NCBI GenBank assembly: GCA_950295325.1 | Contig: OX485804.1 | Location: 45,942,001 to 46,006,000, forward strand | Origin: Polytrichum commune | Lineage: Eukaryota > Streptophyta > Polytrichopsida > Polytrichales > Polytrichaceae | Reading direction: 5' to 3' | DNA length: 64,000 nt | Part shown: positions 12,560-26,420 of the stretch, piece by piece | How the letters are laid out: the number at the start of each line of letters is the position of its first letter | Numbering within the stretch: the first letter of the stretch is position 1 | Position numbers and translations under genes: made by a program | The notes under the pieces: generated by a model | The model's input: only the letters and a program-made list of their open reading frames with translations | The model's database searches: none | Told to the model about the DNA's origin: nothing

Positions 12560-15500
12560 ACGCTCTATGATGGGTTAGCTTGCAACATTACAATCCACAC
12601 CTCACATCCCAACAAATCATGACTATGCTCACAACAAAGGCTTCTATGTGGACACCTACTATTTATTATTCGGAATTTTTTGTCCTTGACTTGTAAAATT
12701 GTTTCTTTCCTCCTCACCTTCTGTTTGCAACGACAATATCTGCGGCATTAGAAGCAACATGCTATTGTACGTGGCATTATGGCAGAGGGCATAACTAAAA
12801 AGCACAATTTCAGAAAGTGCTATTCTGACATCGTATTTTGACTACAAACACCACACAATTTTACTTGGAACACAATTGTGATTCCCAGAGGATGTGAACA
12901 CTTGCATCCTCTGCATGTGCACATCTTGCAATTGTTGGCTCCACTTCAAGCCATTGCAACGTCAGCTTGGCACCAGTGCGTCTCTTCGTCGGTGCTGCAT
13001 GCTTTGAATTGCCCACTTAGTAATATCCACTTCGTGGTCTTTCATTGTGCCCATTTCTTCCATATTATGTCCACTGCACTTCACCAATTGTTGAGACATG
13101 GACAAACTAACGGGAACCTAAAAACCTGTCCAACTCAGTTGGATATTGTCTCTTTTTATATTAGCAAACCAATGGACATAGACTCATCCTATTCAAGATG
13201 TGAGTGTAGGAGTACATGCACTAAATATTGTGATATTCGACACCCTATGCGCGAAAACCTTCAGACTATGGAGTTCGCGTTGCACATACTGTCACTTGCC
13301 ATGTGCATTCCTAAACAAATGTCGATCATTCGACACACTATGTGTACAGTCAAGGAATGGTAGATGCAAGATCTAGCGAATGGAACTGACTTGGAGTGCA
13401 TTGGAGTGCATATCACACCTATCGACACCCCCTATTCTATTCAAGAACCCAAGAAGACGACGCCAGTTCCAATACCTGATATGCTACTAATAATCTGAAC
13501 CTGTGATGAAAAACAACTCCTGTTCAGCTTTTAGTTTATGTAGTCAATGAAATATCATGGAATGTGTTTCGTTATTACCTTACACAGGAGCAATTGTCAG
13601 ATTGGGGAGAAGCTTCGGCCAGTCATGTGTGGGCTATCAGACAGCCACCATATATGTCAACGGCCTACAACCATATACAACCTATAAGCTGCGAGGTCAC
13701 ACACACGCACAACCGCATCCTGCCAATCTTACACAACAAAGCGTTACTTGCTAAATGTACACCAAAAGTCCAACAATTCTGCGATCGACGGAGGGAGCTT
13801 CCCGAATTTGGAGTCCAAAAAACAACAGTGATATTCATATAGATAAGTCGATCGTGACATAGGACAAACACAACAACAATGTGCATGTCAGCTAATACAA
13901 GAATGAGAGCGCCAAAGAGCATCATTGCCGACGCTCCTCTTCCACACAGCCTGCACATTCACAGCCTATATCTCAACAGAACACACATGGAGAAGGACCT
14001 GGAACTTCCACATTTCCAAAGGAAACCATTTTCAGGTAATATGTCACGGTACTTCCAGACTTGGCCCGCCCAACTCGGCAATCAACAAATAGAGTTGTAA
14101 AGGAGTGTCATGGCGAAATTGGGTGCTATAAGCTAAAACAATGCTCCAAAGTCCTTTCAAGTCAAATGGTGACATTCTCAACAATGTTTCTGAATGAAGG
14201 AGAGGGAGCCTCTTCAGAGAGAGTTGAAACTAGTTTACCTGATGTGAAGAAGTTATGTCGGGAATCAAACAATAAACTTGTCGCAAAAGGTTTCTGCCGC
14301 ATTCCTATGTAAGCGCAGTGAGATGGGATACCACAAAAAGAACATGGAGGGTGAGAGGGATACCACACAAAGAATTGTGTTCGAACAAAGAGGGTGAGAG
14401 GGATACCACACAAAGAAGTTGAATGTAAGAGACTGGTTCTAGTGGTTGTGATCCTTGCCGGATGGAAGGCCATGCCCGCCATAAGAGAACCCCCTTATAC
14501 CTTTCCAACCACTCTGATCCAGAGGCGATGACAACGGGGAGGCGAAGGAGACAACCTCAGGAGAAGGTCGTTTGAATGACAAAGAGGTGGGAGAAGGCGT
14601 TCTGAGCGTAACAATTGCAAAATAATCCGGAACGCAAGACACAGATGCAAGAGGGGGCTGCGAGTTCAGTGTGGGATAGCTTGGTTCGCCAACTGCCATC
14701 CTATGAACTCCCGCCTCTACAAACATTCTGTGAACTTGGCTCACAGTCTTCATGGCTTGTGCTAGAGAAAGGCCCCCCTGTAGATGCACTGACGAGTGCA
14801 ATGTGTAGGGGGAGTGGGAATGACATTGATGTGGCCCCATCATTGCCGGGGGCTGGATCAAATCTGGCGGGGAGGCGATGGCAATCAAGAAGTGAATACT
14901 AGCCCCCAGCAATGATGGGGCCACATCTACGTCATTCCCACTACTTTTGCACATCCTTTCATGATTGCCCCTAATTGGGCCAGCTACCTAGGGTGGTACG
15001 TGGGCCCAAAGCCACCTGCGATCGACGGTGGGAACTGGCCCGGGCAGCAAAAAACTCCACGTGGACGGTGGTGATCATCCCGGGCACTTTGCGGTTGGAT
15101 TTTGGGCGGCGGGCTCATCCACTAGTACGCATCTCCATCCATTCGCCTTTGTCATCCCTGTCAACCCGATCCTTCTCTCCCTCGCCATCCTTCACGATGC
15201 GGTGATGTCTCTCTGTCGAGCACAATGTGAAGTGTGCGTTGTGTGACACCTTGGTTTTGTTTCCGGAGGTGTGGCGAAGAATGGAGGGAAGGGCCCAAAG
15301 AGACCATGCCATGGTGACACAGTGAGCTTGAAGCACGCTTCCTGATGCATCAGGCCGGTCTGTTGGATCGCTGTTGATCTTCGCCTTGAGAGTGAGGGGA
15401 GGTATTTTTGTTGCAAGGAATGCAATGTGTGAGGTCGGTGAGATCACAACTTACTTTGGTGTTCCTTTCGTTGCCTTCTTTAACTTTGCTCTCCTGCACC

Positions 15501-17990
15501 TTTGGAGCCCATCTTCTCTGCAGTCTTGCAAGTGAGGAACAGGAATTACACTCCATGCCCAAGTTGTGGTGTGTTGTCACAAAACATGTTTTAGGATGCC
15601 AAGCACTCCTTCAACACTGTGGCCACGGTAGTGATGCCCTCAAACGTCCAAAGTATGCAGACTAATCTACAGTCTAGTGAGTCCATTCTCTCATGGCTTC
15701 CCTGTCTGCATGCTTTCCTGGTAGTTTGCAGCATATTGTATCAAGTGACCCATAATGTTTTCCAAGGCAAAGGTTGTCTTTGCACCCACCTGTTGGTTGG
15801 TATGTAGAATTGGTAGTGACCTACTAGCTGACTTGTGATGCAGGATTGAGGCAAGTGGCGATGTAGTGTTCATACCAACCAAGAATCCAATCCGGCGACA
15901 ACGTCGCTGCACAGTACAATGACAGATCTCTGTGAAGGATGTTCGAACTCGCATGTTCTAGCGTTATTGATTTGCAATGTTCAGGACAAACCTTTTCTGC
16001 AGGCTTGGTGTTGATAACTTCTGGTGTTGTCGTCGGTCTTGTTTGAAAGTGCATTGTTGTTGTGTATATCTCGGGTTACAAATGGTGTTACTTTATGTTG
16101 GTGATTGTTGTGTTATTTCTGTGAAGAGATTGAGTCATAGATCCCCAATCATATTTGGACTTGTTGAAATCGGACTGATCTCATGGCTTATTGGATGTGG
16201 AGGTCTCCATGCCGTTGAAGATAACTTTTGCCGCGTTTAGACACGGTGGACAAGTGGGAACTGGCTGCCAAGGACCACCGTGATGACTACCTGAACCATG
16301 AAGGCAAGTCCGCTTCCCAACAATCTATGTCTACTTTGGCATAGATCCTTGGTGACCACTCCAAAGGTACGCAATAAATAAACTCATTCCATGGTATTCA
16401 AATGCTCCGAGCCACTTTGAGCTAGATCGGACTGGTTTGGTTGTGGGAGTAAAGCATTCCTGCAATTACGAGTTTCAAAGCTTGCTATGTAAAGGTGTAG
16501 AGTCTATGTAGATGACCCTACCATGGCATGAGCATTACTTCTGCACATCTGGGGCGTCGTCATCTCTTCCTCATCAATGTATTCGGGCGAACTAGACCCA
16601 AGACTATGAAGTCGGAAAGTGTGCGGTATTTTTTGACTTGCACTGTATTGGATGATTCGTAGCTCTGGATTATATATCTTGAATCATGAAACTAGTTTTG
16701 TGGGTTCCTTGTTATCTTTATATGTAAGTAGTGTCTGAAACAATATTGAACTGGTATCAAACACCAATATTTGAGTCTTACGAAATAGAAAGCACACGAG
16801 TAAAGTCCTTGATACTGTTATTGATGTTGGTAATTGATACCATGCACTCACCTACATACCATTCCAACATTGGTCTGAACCTCGATGTTTACTACAGAGT
16901 TGGATCATTCATATGTTATTGACATCTCTCTACAATGTGACCACTTGACTCCCAATTGCTTCCAGAACGGTTTTTTCTCTAGAAGACAAATTGGACAGGC
17001 GCTTCTAGAACATCTGGCGGATGACAGTGCACTGGTATTACTCCATTTTCTTTGTAATGCAATGGTATACCTCAGTAAAACCCAAGTGTGTATTATGGAT
17101 GGGACTTTCCCCATAATTGTGTTTTACATTATGAAATAGGGTGGCTAGCCCAAGAATAGTATTACTTACTCTCTTATGTGTCTTGTTTTTTTCTCATAGT
17201 GGAGGAATGTGGGTGACCTGGATATTTTGTACCAACCATTTGGGATCCTATGGGTTTGTCCCTTGGGGAGGTAAGTGCTAACTGGCTTGTCTGAGCCTAT
17301 TCGAGGTGTACACCTTTGGAAGGAGGTAGTAGTCTTCGGGGGGATGTTATTTCGTGTGATGCATGTTTCCAGATTACCACAGTTTGAGACACTTTTTATT
17401 GTTAAATAACTTGCAACCAATTGCAATCGTCACATGTGATTTGATGGATTCTATTTCTGAATCGTTTGTAAATTTCAAAACTAACCTAGATTGGTGATTG
17501 TTGTTGGTTTGTAGTTGGAGTGCACATCCATCGCCATCAAGGCAGATGGTGTTTAAAGAGGCTGGGGTTGCCGCTATCCATTGCAATTTTGCAGTCAGGT
17601 CTTTCCTTTGTGCTTCACGTGTTGTATTGACCTTCCCTAAGCGTGGGAATGATAAGGGGATTTGGTCCATTCCAGAAAGTGAAGAGACTCTCATGGCGTG
17701 CGAACTAAATGTGTTCATCCCATTAACAATGAAGTTCCACGCAATGTTGTGATCCTGGGTCCACACTACAGAGGTAACATCGATTTCCTTGCGATTGTTG
17801 TTTTTGCAGACACGTTCGTACTGATGTTGTACCAACAGTATTTGTGCATTCGATAGGAAACGCAATGGTGGAAATTATATGTTAATGGAGGACAAAATGA
17901 CTTGATCATGCAGGTCCACAACCCAAGTGCTGGCCGCCGAGGTGCTTGATTGAACTGACGTTGAGTTGGGAACCTCGGAGTTTGCCAAGG
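12560..17990. other. Divergent intergenic region of the CACTA element
   Basis: About 5.4 kb between the two divergent CACTA genes. I find no conserved coding sequence. It should contain promoters and possibly 5-prime noncoding exons for both genes. It holds short direct repeats near 14325-14420 (GAGGGATACCACACAAAGAA repeated) and a long inverted repeat at 14812-14942. Confidence 0.5.
14812..14942. repeat. 43-bp inverted repeat with short loop
   Basis: The left arm 14812-14854 (GAGTGGGAATGACATTGATG and onward to GGGGGCT) is the near-complete reverse complement of 14900-14942 (AGCCCCCAGCAATG onward to CATTCCCACT). The spacer is about 45 bp. It could be a hairpin-type MITE or a fold-back remnant inside the CACTA element. 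Confidence 0.8.
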
Positions 17991-17993
17991 TAT

Positions 17994-20900
17994 ATGAGCA
18001 TGGAGGATGAACCAAGAACCCGACTACCACTACATCATCCAGGCCGCATCAGGGCAAGGGACCTGAAGTTGCAGCACAGAGATGAAGAACGTGCAAACAT
18101 GAATAATTTGTCAAGATATAGGTGCCCGTGCAATCTTTGTGGGGGTCGGAGGCGGCCCTACAAGACTAGCACAGTTGCACGGCACCTACGGCATCGAGGT
18201 AGGCATGGTGCCTTGAGAGGATGGACAGAGGTAATGTTTTTCCTATACCATGCCTTAGAGGTTGGTTTGCCAAAGTGCTTATATGGATTTTTTGACTTGT
18301 AAGTAATCTTGTGCACAAACATGTGTCAATTTATTATGTTGGCATTCAGGGTGATGACCACGACTCCTCAGACGAGGAATGGGACAACCACATTGGGAGA
18401 CACGCTAGAGCATTTCTTGGCCTTAATGAGCCAATTGTTGAGATAGCACTAGATGACGGGGTAGGAATCGGAATGATGGTACGGAACGCTTTTGCGCGTG
18501 CGGACGACATTCACATGCGTGCGTCTGCAGACGGTTGCTCTTCGACTAGTGTTCCGGATGGCTCACCAATGCACCATCAGCTATTTGGAGTTGAAGAGCC
18601 GGTTGGTGTTAACAACATAAATGTGCGTGGAGAAGTTGGAGAGGTTGCTGCTTCTGAACAAAGACCCATGTGTACATCCACAAGTGACACGGATATGCAG
18701 TCCAATTCCGCTTCAAGCCTAGGTGGGAATCTGTCCGAGTCGGGTGACTCTCAAAACCAGGAGGCGTGTGGGCATGGAGAAGGACCTGGAAATGGAGGAA
18801 CCAGCGCAGAGGAAGGATTCTTTGGCACGCCTGTCAATGGGGTTCCGGAGGACGATGCAAGCGACTCGTCCAGTGAGAATGATTGGGATGCATCCAATGA
18901 CATAACTAGTGATGGCGAGGATTTGGAAGACTTGTTGGGACAAATCCCAAACGATCGCATGGGATCGAATCCTGAGATTGACATTGCTGCCACGCTCCCA
19001 TTGTATGAGGGTAGCACACTGTCAATGCTATGCGCGACTTTATTGATTGTGAATTGTTGCAAAACACATGGTGTTTCCAACATGTTCGTGAATGAGCTAC
19101 TTATGCTCTTAAGCATGAGCATTCTACCTGTGGGAAATTCCCTTCCCAAAACAGAGTACGAGGCGACCAAAATTCTGCGTAGACTTGGTTTGGCATACAA
19201 CATGATACATGCATGTCCTAGTGGTTGTTGTTTATTTAAGGGTGATTTAGAGGACAACGAAAAATGTCCAGTTTGTGAGGCTGATAGGTATAGAATGTGC
19301 GGTCGGTCAAGGGTACCGACCTTGATATTGCGTCATTTCCCACTAATTCCACAATTGCAAAGAATGTTCAGTTCGAAGAAGTTGTCGAAGTTAAATGTAT
19401 GGCATCATTTCAACAAGTCAGTAGACGGAAAGATGAGACACACAGCTGATTCTCCACAGTGGAATTTTGTGCACACAAAATTGGAACCCGAAGCGGGGAA
19501 CGATATGTTTGGTCGGGATCCACGGGATATCCATCTCGGACTTGCTGTAGATGGCATGAACCCATATTCGGAAAAACGCAGCACCCAGAGCTTAACCCCA
19601 GTTATTGTATTCAACTACAATTTGCCTCCATGGATGGTAACAAAAAAATATTTTGTAATGTTATGTCTTTTGATTCCAACAAAATTAAGTCTAACCGGTT
19701 TGAATTTTGATGTGTTCATACAGCCGTTGGTAGATGAGTTGCAACAACTTTGGAGTCGGAGAGGCGTGCTCACACGGGACGCTAGGGCGTCCATGGGAAT
19801 GGCTCACTTCAATATGAGAGCTGTTTTGATGTGGACATTACACGACTTTCCGGCATATGGGCTACTTTATGGACTAACGACAAAAGGTTTCAAAGCTTGT
19901 CCTGTATGCGGACCACATACAATATCACGTAGGTCCAAAATACTCCGAAAAAACGTGTACTGCAATTGCCATCGGAGGTATCTTCCACAAGACCACTACT
20001 TTCGTGGTGCGGACGCTGCGTTTGATGGAGAAGCATGTCACGAAATGTCGGAGGAACCACTGACTGGAAACCAAACAATTCGGCGTGGCTATCAGTCGGA
20101 GGCATACATTGATGGTGGGGGCACGGAGAAGGATGCTGAATTTCCAGGCAAGGAGCACGGTGTGAAGAGGGTATCAGCACTTTACCAATTACCATATTGG
20201 AGGGTTAGTCTTCAGAACTACAGACTGTGTATTTTCCTCATCCCTCTTACTACAAACAACATGGACCATCTATGGTTGTTGCTAATTTTTGTCTCACATA
20301 AACCAAAAGAAGACGATATCCTCTTATTCGTGTAATAGATATGTATCTTATAGCCTATCCATAATGTTAATTACTTGGCACATTGGACTGGAAAGTGATT
20401 AAGCTGTGAAATAGATAATATTGGTGGACAGCTTATTCTTGGTGGCCGCTGTTGCACATCCCCAACAATTGGGGACGTGTGCAGGTTCATGACTGCTATA
20501 TTATCCGTTCTATATATACTTGACGAGACAGACAGGTAGTTGGAATAACTTCCCCCCTAATATTTCGGTTTTGTAATCAATCATTTATTCTTGTGATTCT
20601 TTTCTTTGCTGTGGTAAATGGTATAATGTTGTCATTCTGGTCCATCATAGTTGCGCTTAAGATTTGGTTTAGCTGCTGAATACCGAGTTAGTTACATGAA
20701 TGCAAGTTCTTTTCTGTTCTATTTCATTTGTTCATGTGGATTTGTGGGTGGGTGAGATTTCCTGATAATTTGGATGGAGCTAAAACCGTTACTTCCAAGT
20801 GCCTGAGTATGCAATGTACTTGTCAGATGAATAAAACTCTTAACTGATCTGTTAGCAATCGACATGGGGATCGTATGCATGTCTTTTCTGAACACCAGAT

Positions 20901-23252
20901 GTGAAATTTCTAAGGTTCAAAGTGGGTTTGGTAGATGACCCAAAACCAACACTGGAGCCTGATATTTTAAATCAATATGTACATTCTTCAAAATCAATAT
21001 GTACTTGTAATGCAAGAGTTTAGGGTATCGATTGTGAGTGGGGTTATGGTTTTAGCAAGCTCTACCTCTCTTGAGAAGGTGCTTTCTCATGCTGTGTTTG
21101 ACATGGACACAAATGATGCATAATTGTTGTAATCCAAATGGTGGAATATCTTTAACGTGCTACATGGATTGGCCGCAGAGACTTCCAATTCGGCACCTGC
21201 TGGACGTTATGCACATTGAGCGCAACATATGTGACAGCTTGTTGAAACTGCTATTTGGAGGGAAAGACACTGCAGCATCACGTCGAGACATGGAAGAGGA
21301 GAGAATACGAGAACATTTGTGGGTTCGACGAGGGCCGTTAGCAGGTGGAAATTATTTCAAACCTGCGGCACCATATGTACTCAGCAAAGAGGAGCAGAAG
21401 ATATTTTTGGAGCAATTGAATGGTATCTCTGTACCGACGGGATACTGTGGGCCAATAAAGCGGCACATACTCCGGAATCGGATTGGTAACATGAAGTCAC
21501 ATGACTTCCACATATTTTTTCAGTTTGTACTCCCTGTTTGTTTGAGGCATCTTATGGATTCTGGGCCTCGACAGGCCATAATCCGATTGGCAAGGTTGTT
21601 CACTATGATATGCAAGAAAGTCATAAATGTAGCTGAGTTAGAGCTTCTTCAACATTATGCAGCTGAAACCATGTGCTTAATGGAGATTTGGTTTCCTCCT
21701 TCCTTTTTTGACATTATGGTCCATTTGCCAATCCACCTTGTTAGACAAGTGAAGTTGTGTGGTCCAATTGCAAATGCTTGGTGCTATCCGGTAGAGAGGC
21801 ACTTGAATGTTTTGAAAAAATATGTCCGGAATAGGGCACACCCCGAAGGTGCCATTGCTAACGCCTATATGTATGATGAAGCTTTGGGTTTTTGCACCGA
21901 GTACTTGAAGTTGTATCCTTTCACACGGCGAAGGATTTGGGACGATGAAGAGGAGCTAGGCGATTGTGGAGAACTATTGGAAGGAAGAGCCCTACACCGA
22001 GAACTAACGAGTGACGAACGACGAGGAATCCATTCTTGGATTATAAGGAATTCGGAAGCAACCAGGGAGCCATGGAGGTAAGCTACATGTATACTTTGCC
22101 ATGAACAATCTCTCTTTGGCAAGCACCTCTAATGTTTCTTCCGTGAAGTTGAACATTGACTTTATTTTATTTATGCATGATGTAGGCAGTACCAGGCCCT
22201 TGTGGAGCAACTAGAGGCGGACAGGGAAACCTTCAGAAGAAATGCTGCATTGAGAGGGCTTACACGAAGAGAACAATATAGGTATCCAAATGACCTCTTA
22301 CATGGACTGCCTGACTTTGTGGATTGGTTGCCACAGTACACGACCCAATTGGTGAATGCCCATGGTTCTAGCAATGTCGACATTGATTTACTCCGCCTCT
22401 CGGCTCTTCCCTCAAAGGAAGCCGAGACTTACCAGCAAATGTGGGCCTATGGGAATCACTATAGGGTGGAGAACGAGGGACAGGATCTTGGATTTGTGAC
22501 CCAAGACTATGGCATCGCCAGTATATTTGGAGCGGAGGAGGGACGGAGTGCAGGCGTGACCATGGTAGGAGTACTGAAAGAGATCATCGTCGTACGGTAC
22601 TCGGCACAGAGGAGAGTTGTATTTCGTGGATCCTGGATCCGCAATGACCCTGGGCCACGATCATCAACGAAGGTAGACCAATATGGCTTCACCGTGGTAC
22701 ATTTCAATGATCGAATAGCAAGAGACAGGGAACCATATGTGCTACCGGCCACAGTCCGCCAGGTAAGGCATGTGTTGATCATCAACACAGGCATGTTGGA
22801 ATGTGGCGTACCTCGCTGCATTATGTTTTATTATATCTTGCAGCTAAGGATGTGCTAATATTTTCTCAAGGAACACAATGACTTGTTATCCATTTCCTCA
22901 CATGGAACAGGTGTTCTTCATCCAAGACTGGTTGCATCCTGGGTGGCGTGTGGTGCTGCAGAAGGAGCCGCGATCAAGGAGAGTATTAGATAACAACGAC
23001 GAACAAATATTGGGGATATCAGGGGATTTGAGTGGCCTGCAACTACCGGTGGACATGAACGCAGCAGAATTCCGCCCAAATCTGATGAATGCCGGGGAGA
23101 CAGTTCCAGCAGCAGAGATGGCCAGGTTGAATGCCTTGGTCAGGGGGGAGGGACCACATGATGGCCAACATGCGAGAGCTCCTGGGCAAAGGGGAAGGGG
23201 AAGGGGAAGGGGAGGCAGGAGGAGAAGATTGCCTAGGAGGAATATGAACTAG
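17994..23252 (+). CDS. TNP2: CACTA transposase, TNP2 type
   Basis: Five exons join in frame with GT-AG borders: 17994-18230, 18350-20203, 21179-22077, 22186-22762, 22911-23252, about 1302 residues. Near residues 35-60 is a Cys/His transposase-associated zinc motif (CPCNLCGGRRR then RHLRHRGRH). A second zinc-like pair (CPSGCC, CPVCEADRY) lies near 368-388. The TNP2 core (Transposase_21) follows: NYNLPPW near 500, DFPAYG near 577, CPVCG near 596, and LDVMHIERNICDSLL across the exon 2/3 join near 705. The C-terminus near 1140-1200 has the DUF4216 pattern (FRGSWI..., VDQYGF, then VFFIQDW), and an Arg/Gly tail ends the protein. TNP2 proteins cut and join CACTA ends. Intron 2 (975 bp) contains a dispersed MITE-like repeat. 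No internal stop is seen. The start is the first ATG pair in exon 1 and may be incomplete. Confidence 0.88.
20930..21080. repeat. MITE-like repeat in TNP2 intron 2
   Basis: About 150 bp starting GGTAGATGACCCAAAACC and ending GGTTTTAGCAAGCTCTACC, i.e. imperfect inverted ends. A related copy lies at about 52418-52555 in intron 3 of the PTST2-like gene, so this is a dispersed short element present both inside the CACTA element and in a host gene. Confidence 0.6.
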
Positions 23253-23497
23253 TGCAGAATAGCAGAAGTGGCAAAAACTTTGGAAGCAGAATCCTCCTTT
23301 TGGCAAAGCCAATCACAGATTAGGGTACTTAACATTGATGAGCAGAGCTAGTGTGCTGGAAATATCAAATTTCAGAAATCTTATGCATTTGGACTCACAT
23401 AATGAAACCCCGGTAAATGGTTTGGATGCCACACATTCTAGGAGAAGAGTAGAGAATTCACCTTTTCTATGTCTTACTTGGAAGAGTTCATGTGTAC

Positions 23498-24265
23498 AGG
23501 TTACACAAATGTTTATTCACGTTTTGACAATTATATGGAGCATGCCTTTCCTCTTGATGAGTTGAATGCATTGATCTGCACAGGAGAGGATTCACTTGGT
23601 GGCTACACCCTCACTCTGTTTTGATGTCTTCATTTTGTGTTTTGATTGGGTTTAGTCCAGTAGAATTGACGAATTGCTTCCTAAAGTATTCTTTGTTTAC
23701 CATTTCGCTGGATCCAATTTGGAAGCACCAGGAAGTTCAATAAATTGTGTGACATGAAGCTATTTGCGTATTGCAGGGACACAATTCAAACTGATTCCTA
23801 TTCGGTTTTTGGTGGCAGGTTGATTCCTTGGACATGATAGCCTTGTTGGGTGATCGAGACCTCTTCAGTGAGGGAGTGAACTGGATTGGCAAGAACCTCC
23901 GATTTGACAAGGTACATTTTGTGAGAGGCAATACTACTTTCAGAATACCTCGGGAAGGAAAGGGACAAATTCAAGAGCTAAGCAGGATCTTGGATTGCTT
24001 CTACAGGGTATGCAAGTGCATCCTTATCACAATGAGCTGTTACATTTGGCGGAGGATTTTGGACGGCGCCTGTTACCTGCATTTGAAACTCCCACAGGTA
24101 CATCAGTGTAATCACAAGATAGACAGGACTGATTTTTTTTTTATTCTGTGGATTGCCTTTCCTCAACAATGATGAATTCCACCCGCATTGATAAATTGAA
24201 TCACTTTTTTTAGGTATACCATTTGGATCCGTGAATCTAGTGCATGGAGTCAGCGACGACGAGAG
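23498..24265 (+). pseudogene. Captured EDEM-type alpha-mannosidase exons in the CACTA element
   Basis: Four exon-like blocks match plant ER degradation-enhancing alpha-mannosidase-like proteins (glycoside hydrolase family 47; MNS4/MNS5 group), in the correct order. About 23510-23616 encodes FDNYMEHAFPLDEL and GEDSLGGYTLTL. 23819-23911 encodes VDSLDMIALLGDRDLF then WIGKNLRFD. 24007-24097 encodes NELLHLAEDFGRRLLPAFET. From 24214, GIPFGSVNLVHGV is encoded before similarity is lost near 24265. GT-AG introns separate the last three blocks. The first donor appears shifted by one base. The exon that should lie between blocks two and three (the FETTIRVLGGLLSAH region, from family knowledge) is missing. 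The fragment lies 245 bp after the transposase stop, inside the element's terminal repeats, so it is a transduplicated gene piece and not a working mannosidase. Whether it is transcribed is unknown. Confidence 0.85.
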
Positions 24266-24269
24266 TCAG

Positions 24270-26400
24270 GCAAGGCGAGCCTCTCCCAACAGCCACGTTC
24301 CTTAGTCTAGGGTGTGCCTCGTAGCCCTTGGTTTTGCTAGTGGAAGTAGAGAATGACATAATCATAGAACCTCACTTTGGATTTCATTACTTGAACCCTA
24401 TCTTTTTCCAGTACTAGCAACTCTTGGTTTCATTTGTATACAGTTTCCTTTATGGTCTTTGTAGTCCTGAGGTTTTCTTTCGTTCTCATGTCATACTCTT
24501 CAAAGGTAGTGTAAAATGAAGGGAGTGTAAGATTCTGTCTCAAAATTTATGACAAAACATAAATAAGTGAATGAATAATATTGAATATAGAACCTTGTTG
24601 CTTATATATAACTTAGAATTTAGAATATAGAACGTGCACAATTTCTGGTGCAGTGCAGTAGTTTTGTGAATTGTCATGTAGCATCAAGTGTCATGTGACG
24701 CCCTCTCTAGTTGCCACACATTGATTGCAAGATATTTCATGTGGGTTGATGATGGATGGTGTGGGCCTCCTTTTGGCAAAGGAGGAAGAATGCAAGTTCT
24801 GGCGGTCGTGAGCTTACAATTCAGGCTTGGGTTGTTGGAGACAGGTTGGAGAAAGGCCACAAACAGATGGGTTAGCTGTGGCAGTTTTGCAATACACCAA
24901 TGAGGCTAGGGTTGTGAACTTTGATGGAGGCCCGGGTCTTCATGATGGATAGATTCTTCTTCCCTCGAGAAGGGCATTGTGTTCATATAGGCAGAAACCA
25001 CTCATAGTTTGGCAGGGGACGGACATACCTCAAAAAAGTTGGATTTCGTGAGTCTTGTACAGTCTCACATGTGCATAGTTCGGGTAAGTGTGAAGGGTGT
25101 TTTGCAATAGGCTACTTTGCAGAAGGCCTCGGATCCGAGGTCTGTTGTCCTTGGGGGTTGCTAAACTTGATTTGAGGTCAAGTTTATGGTGTCAGGTTGA
25201 ATGTAGGCATGCCATGTTTGGGTTTCATGTTTAGCTACATTCAAACTGACTCCATAAATTTGAAATCGAATCATTGTATTCTTCATATACAGAGACACGC
25301 ATGTGTTCATCTAACCGGCCTTTCCAGATTGGGGTGCTATGAACTGCTCAGCTCCAGGTAAAACTTTGACTCGTTATTCGTGCCAGTTGTTTTTACATGA
25401 TCCGTGTATGCATTGTGGGCTTTTTTAGTTCGTTCAAACGGTCTTCAAATAGTACTTAATATGTAAGGTAATTTTTAACTTGTTAAGGAGAGGACATGGC
25501 AATTATCCTATTCATGCAATATTTGCATCAATTTATAGTGAGTTTAGTGTAAGGTTAATTTTGTTACTCTGTCATGGAATGCATGCAGGTGGTGTCAGAG
25601 AGCAACCAGTGCCTCTATTTTAATTTCTTGCATATCAGCATTTGTTTATGGACCCAATTATTTATGACATATTGTACATTTTGGCACTATGACAGCTATA
25701 TGGATGCCTCATGTGGGGGCAAAGATCGCCAATTTTGTCATCCCAGCAAAGGTCAGGGAGTTTGTGTTTGGTATAATTTCCACCCTAACATTTATGCTGT
25801 CAACAAATATTGTGATCAATGGTCCTCAATCTGGCATGTAGTGGGATGCATGTAGTGTTTGTGACAAATAGGGCCAGATTACAATCATTGTTGAGGAGGA
25901 CCAAAACTGTTGCGTCCAGTGAACGCACTAATCACTGTACCCAAATTGTTGCTTGGAAATATTACAATTCTGGCACCATATTTGGAGCTTTTACACCTTT
26001 GCAATGTATGTTACAAAGTTCTTCTGCATTTTGTCACGGGTGTGGAACACATGTATATGTATGTAGTCATTATCCTAAGACCATATAGGAGTCGATGAGT
26101 CATTTTCATCTATGCATGCACGCACTCCGATTTCCAATATGGAATTTGCATTCTCCTGCAGCAGTCCACTAGTGCATGTGTTAAGGGTATGTAAGGCATG
26201 TGGAGCCCAAGCTTTTACGCATTCTGTAAGCCGCACTGTGTACACCGAGTGCAATGAATTTGACAGAAACTGGGTTTCTAGGTCATATGTCAATGCGGCC
26301 AACAACTGGTATAGCGTGATACTTGAGATTGAGCGTTTTTTGACTCATCCTTGTAGTTGAATGTTTCTGACGCAAATCTTTGCATTAGAGTGGAAGTTGG
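24270..26400. other. Right arm of the CACTA element, no recognised gene
   Basis: No conserved domain or convincing exon series seen. The short frames here lack recognisable motifs. It could hold more captured host DNA that I cannot identify by eye. Confidence 0.45.
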
Positions 26401-26420
26401 GAGGCACCCACATTTCGGGT

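Noticed and set aside
14439-14954. 171-residue minus-strand frame in the CACTA spacer
   Set aside because: It spans one arm of a large inverted repeat and is low-complexity Ser/Pro/His; no homology recognised.
23498-24265. EDEM similarity as a working host mannosidase gene
   Set aside because: An internal exon is missing, similarity stops at 24265, and the piece lies inside the CACTA terminal repeats.
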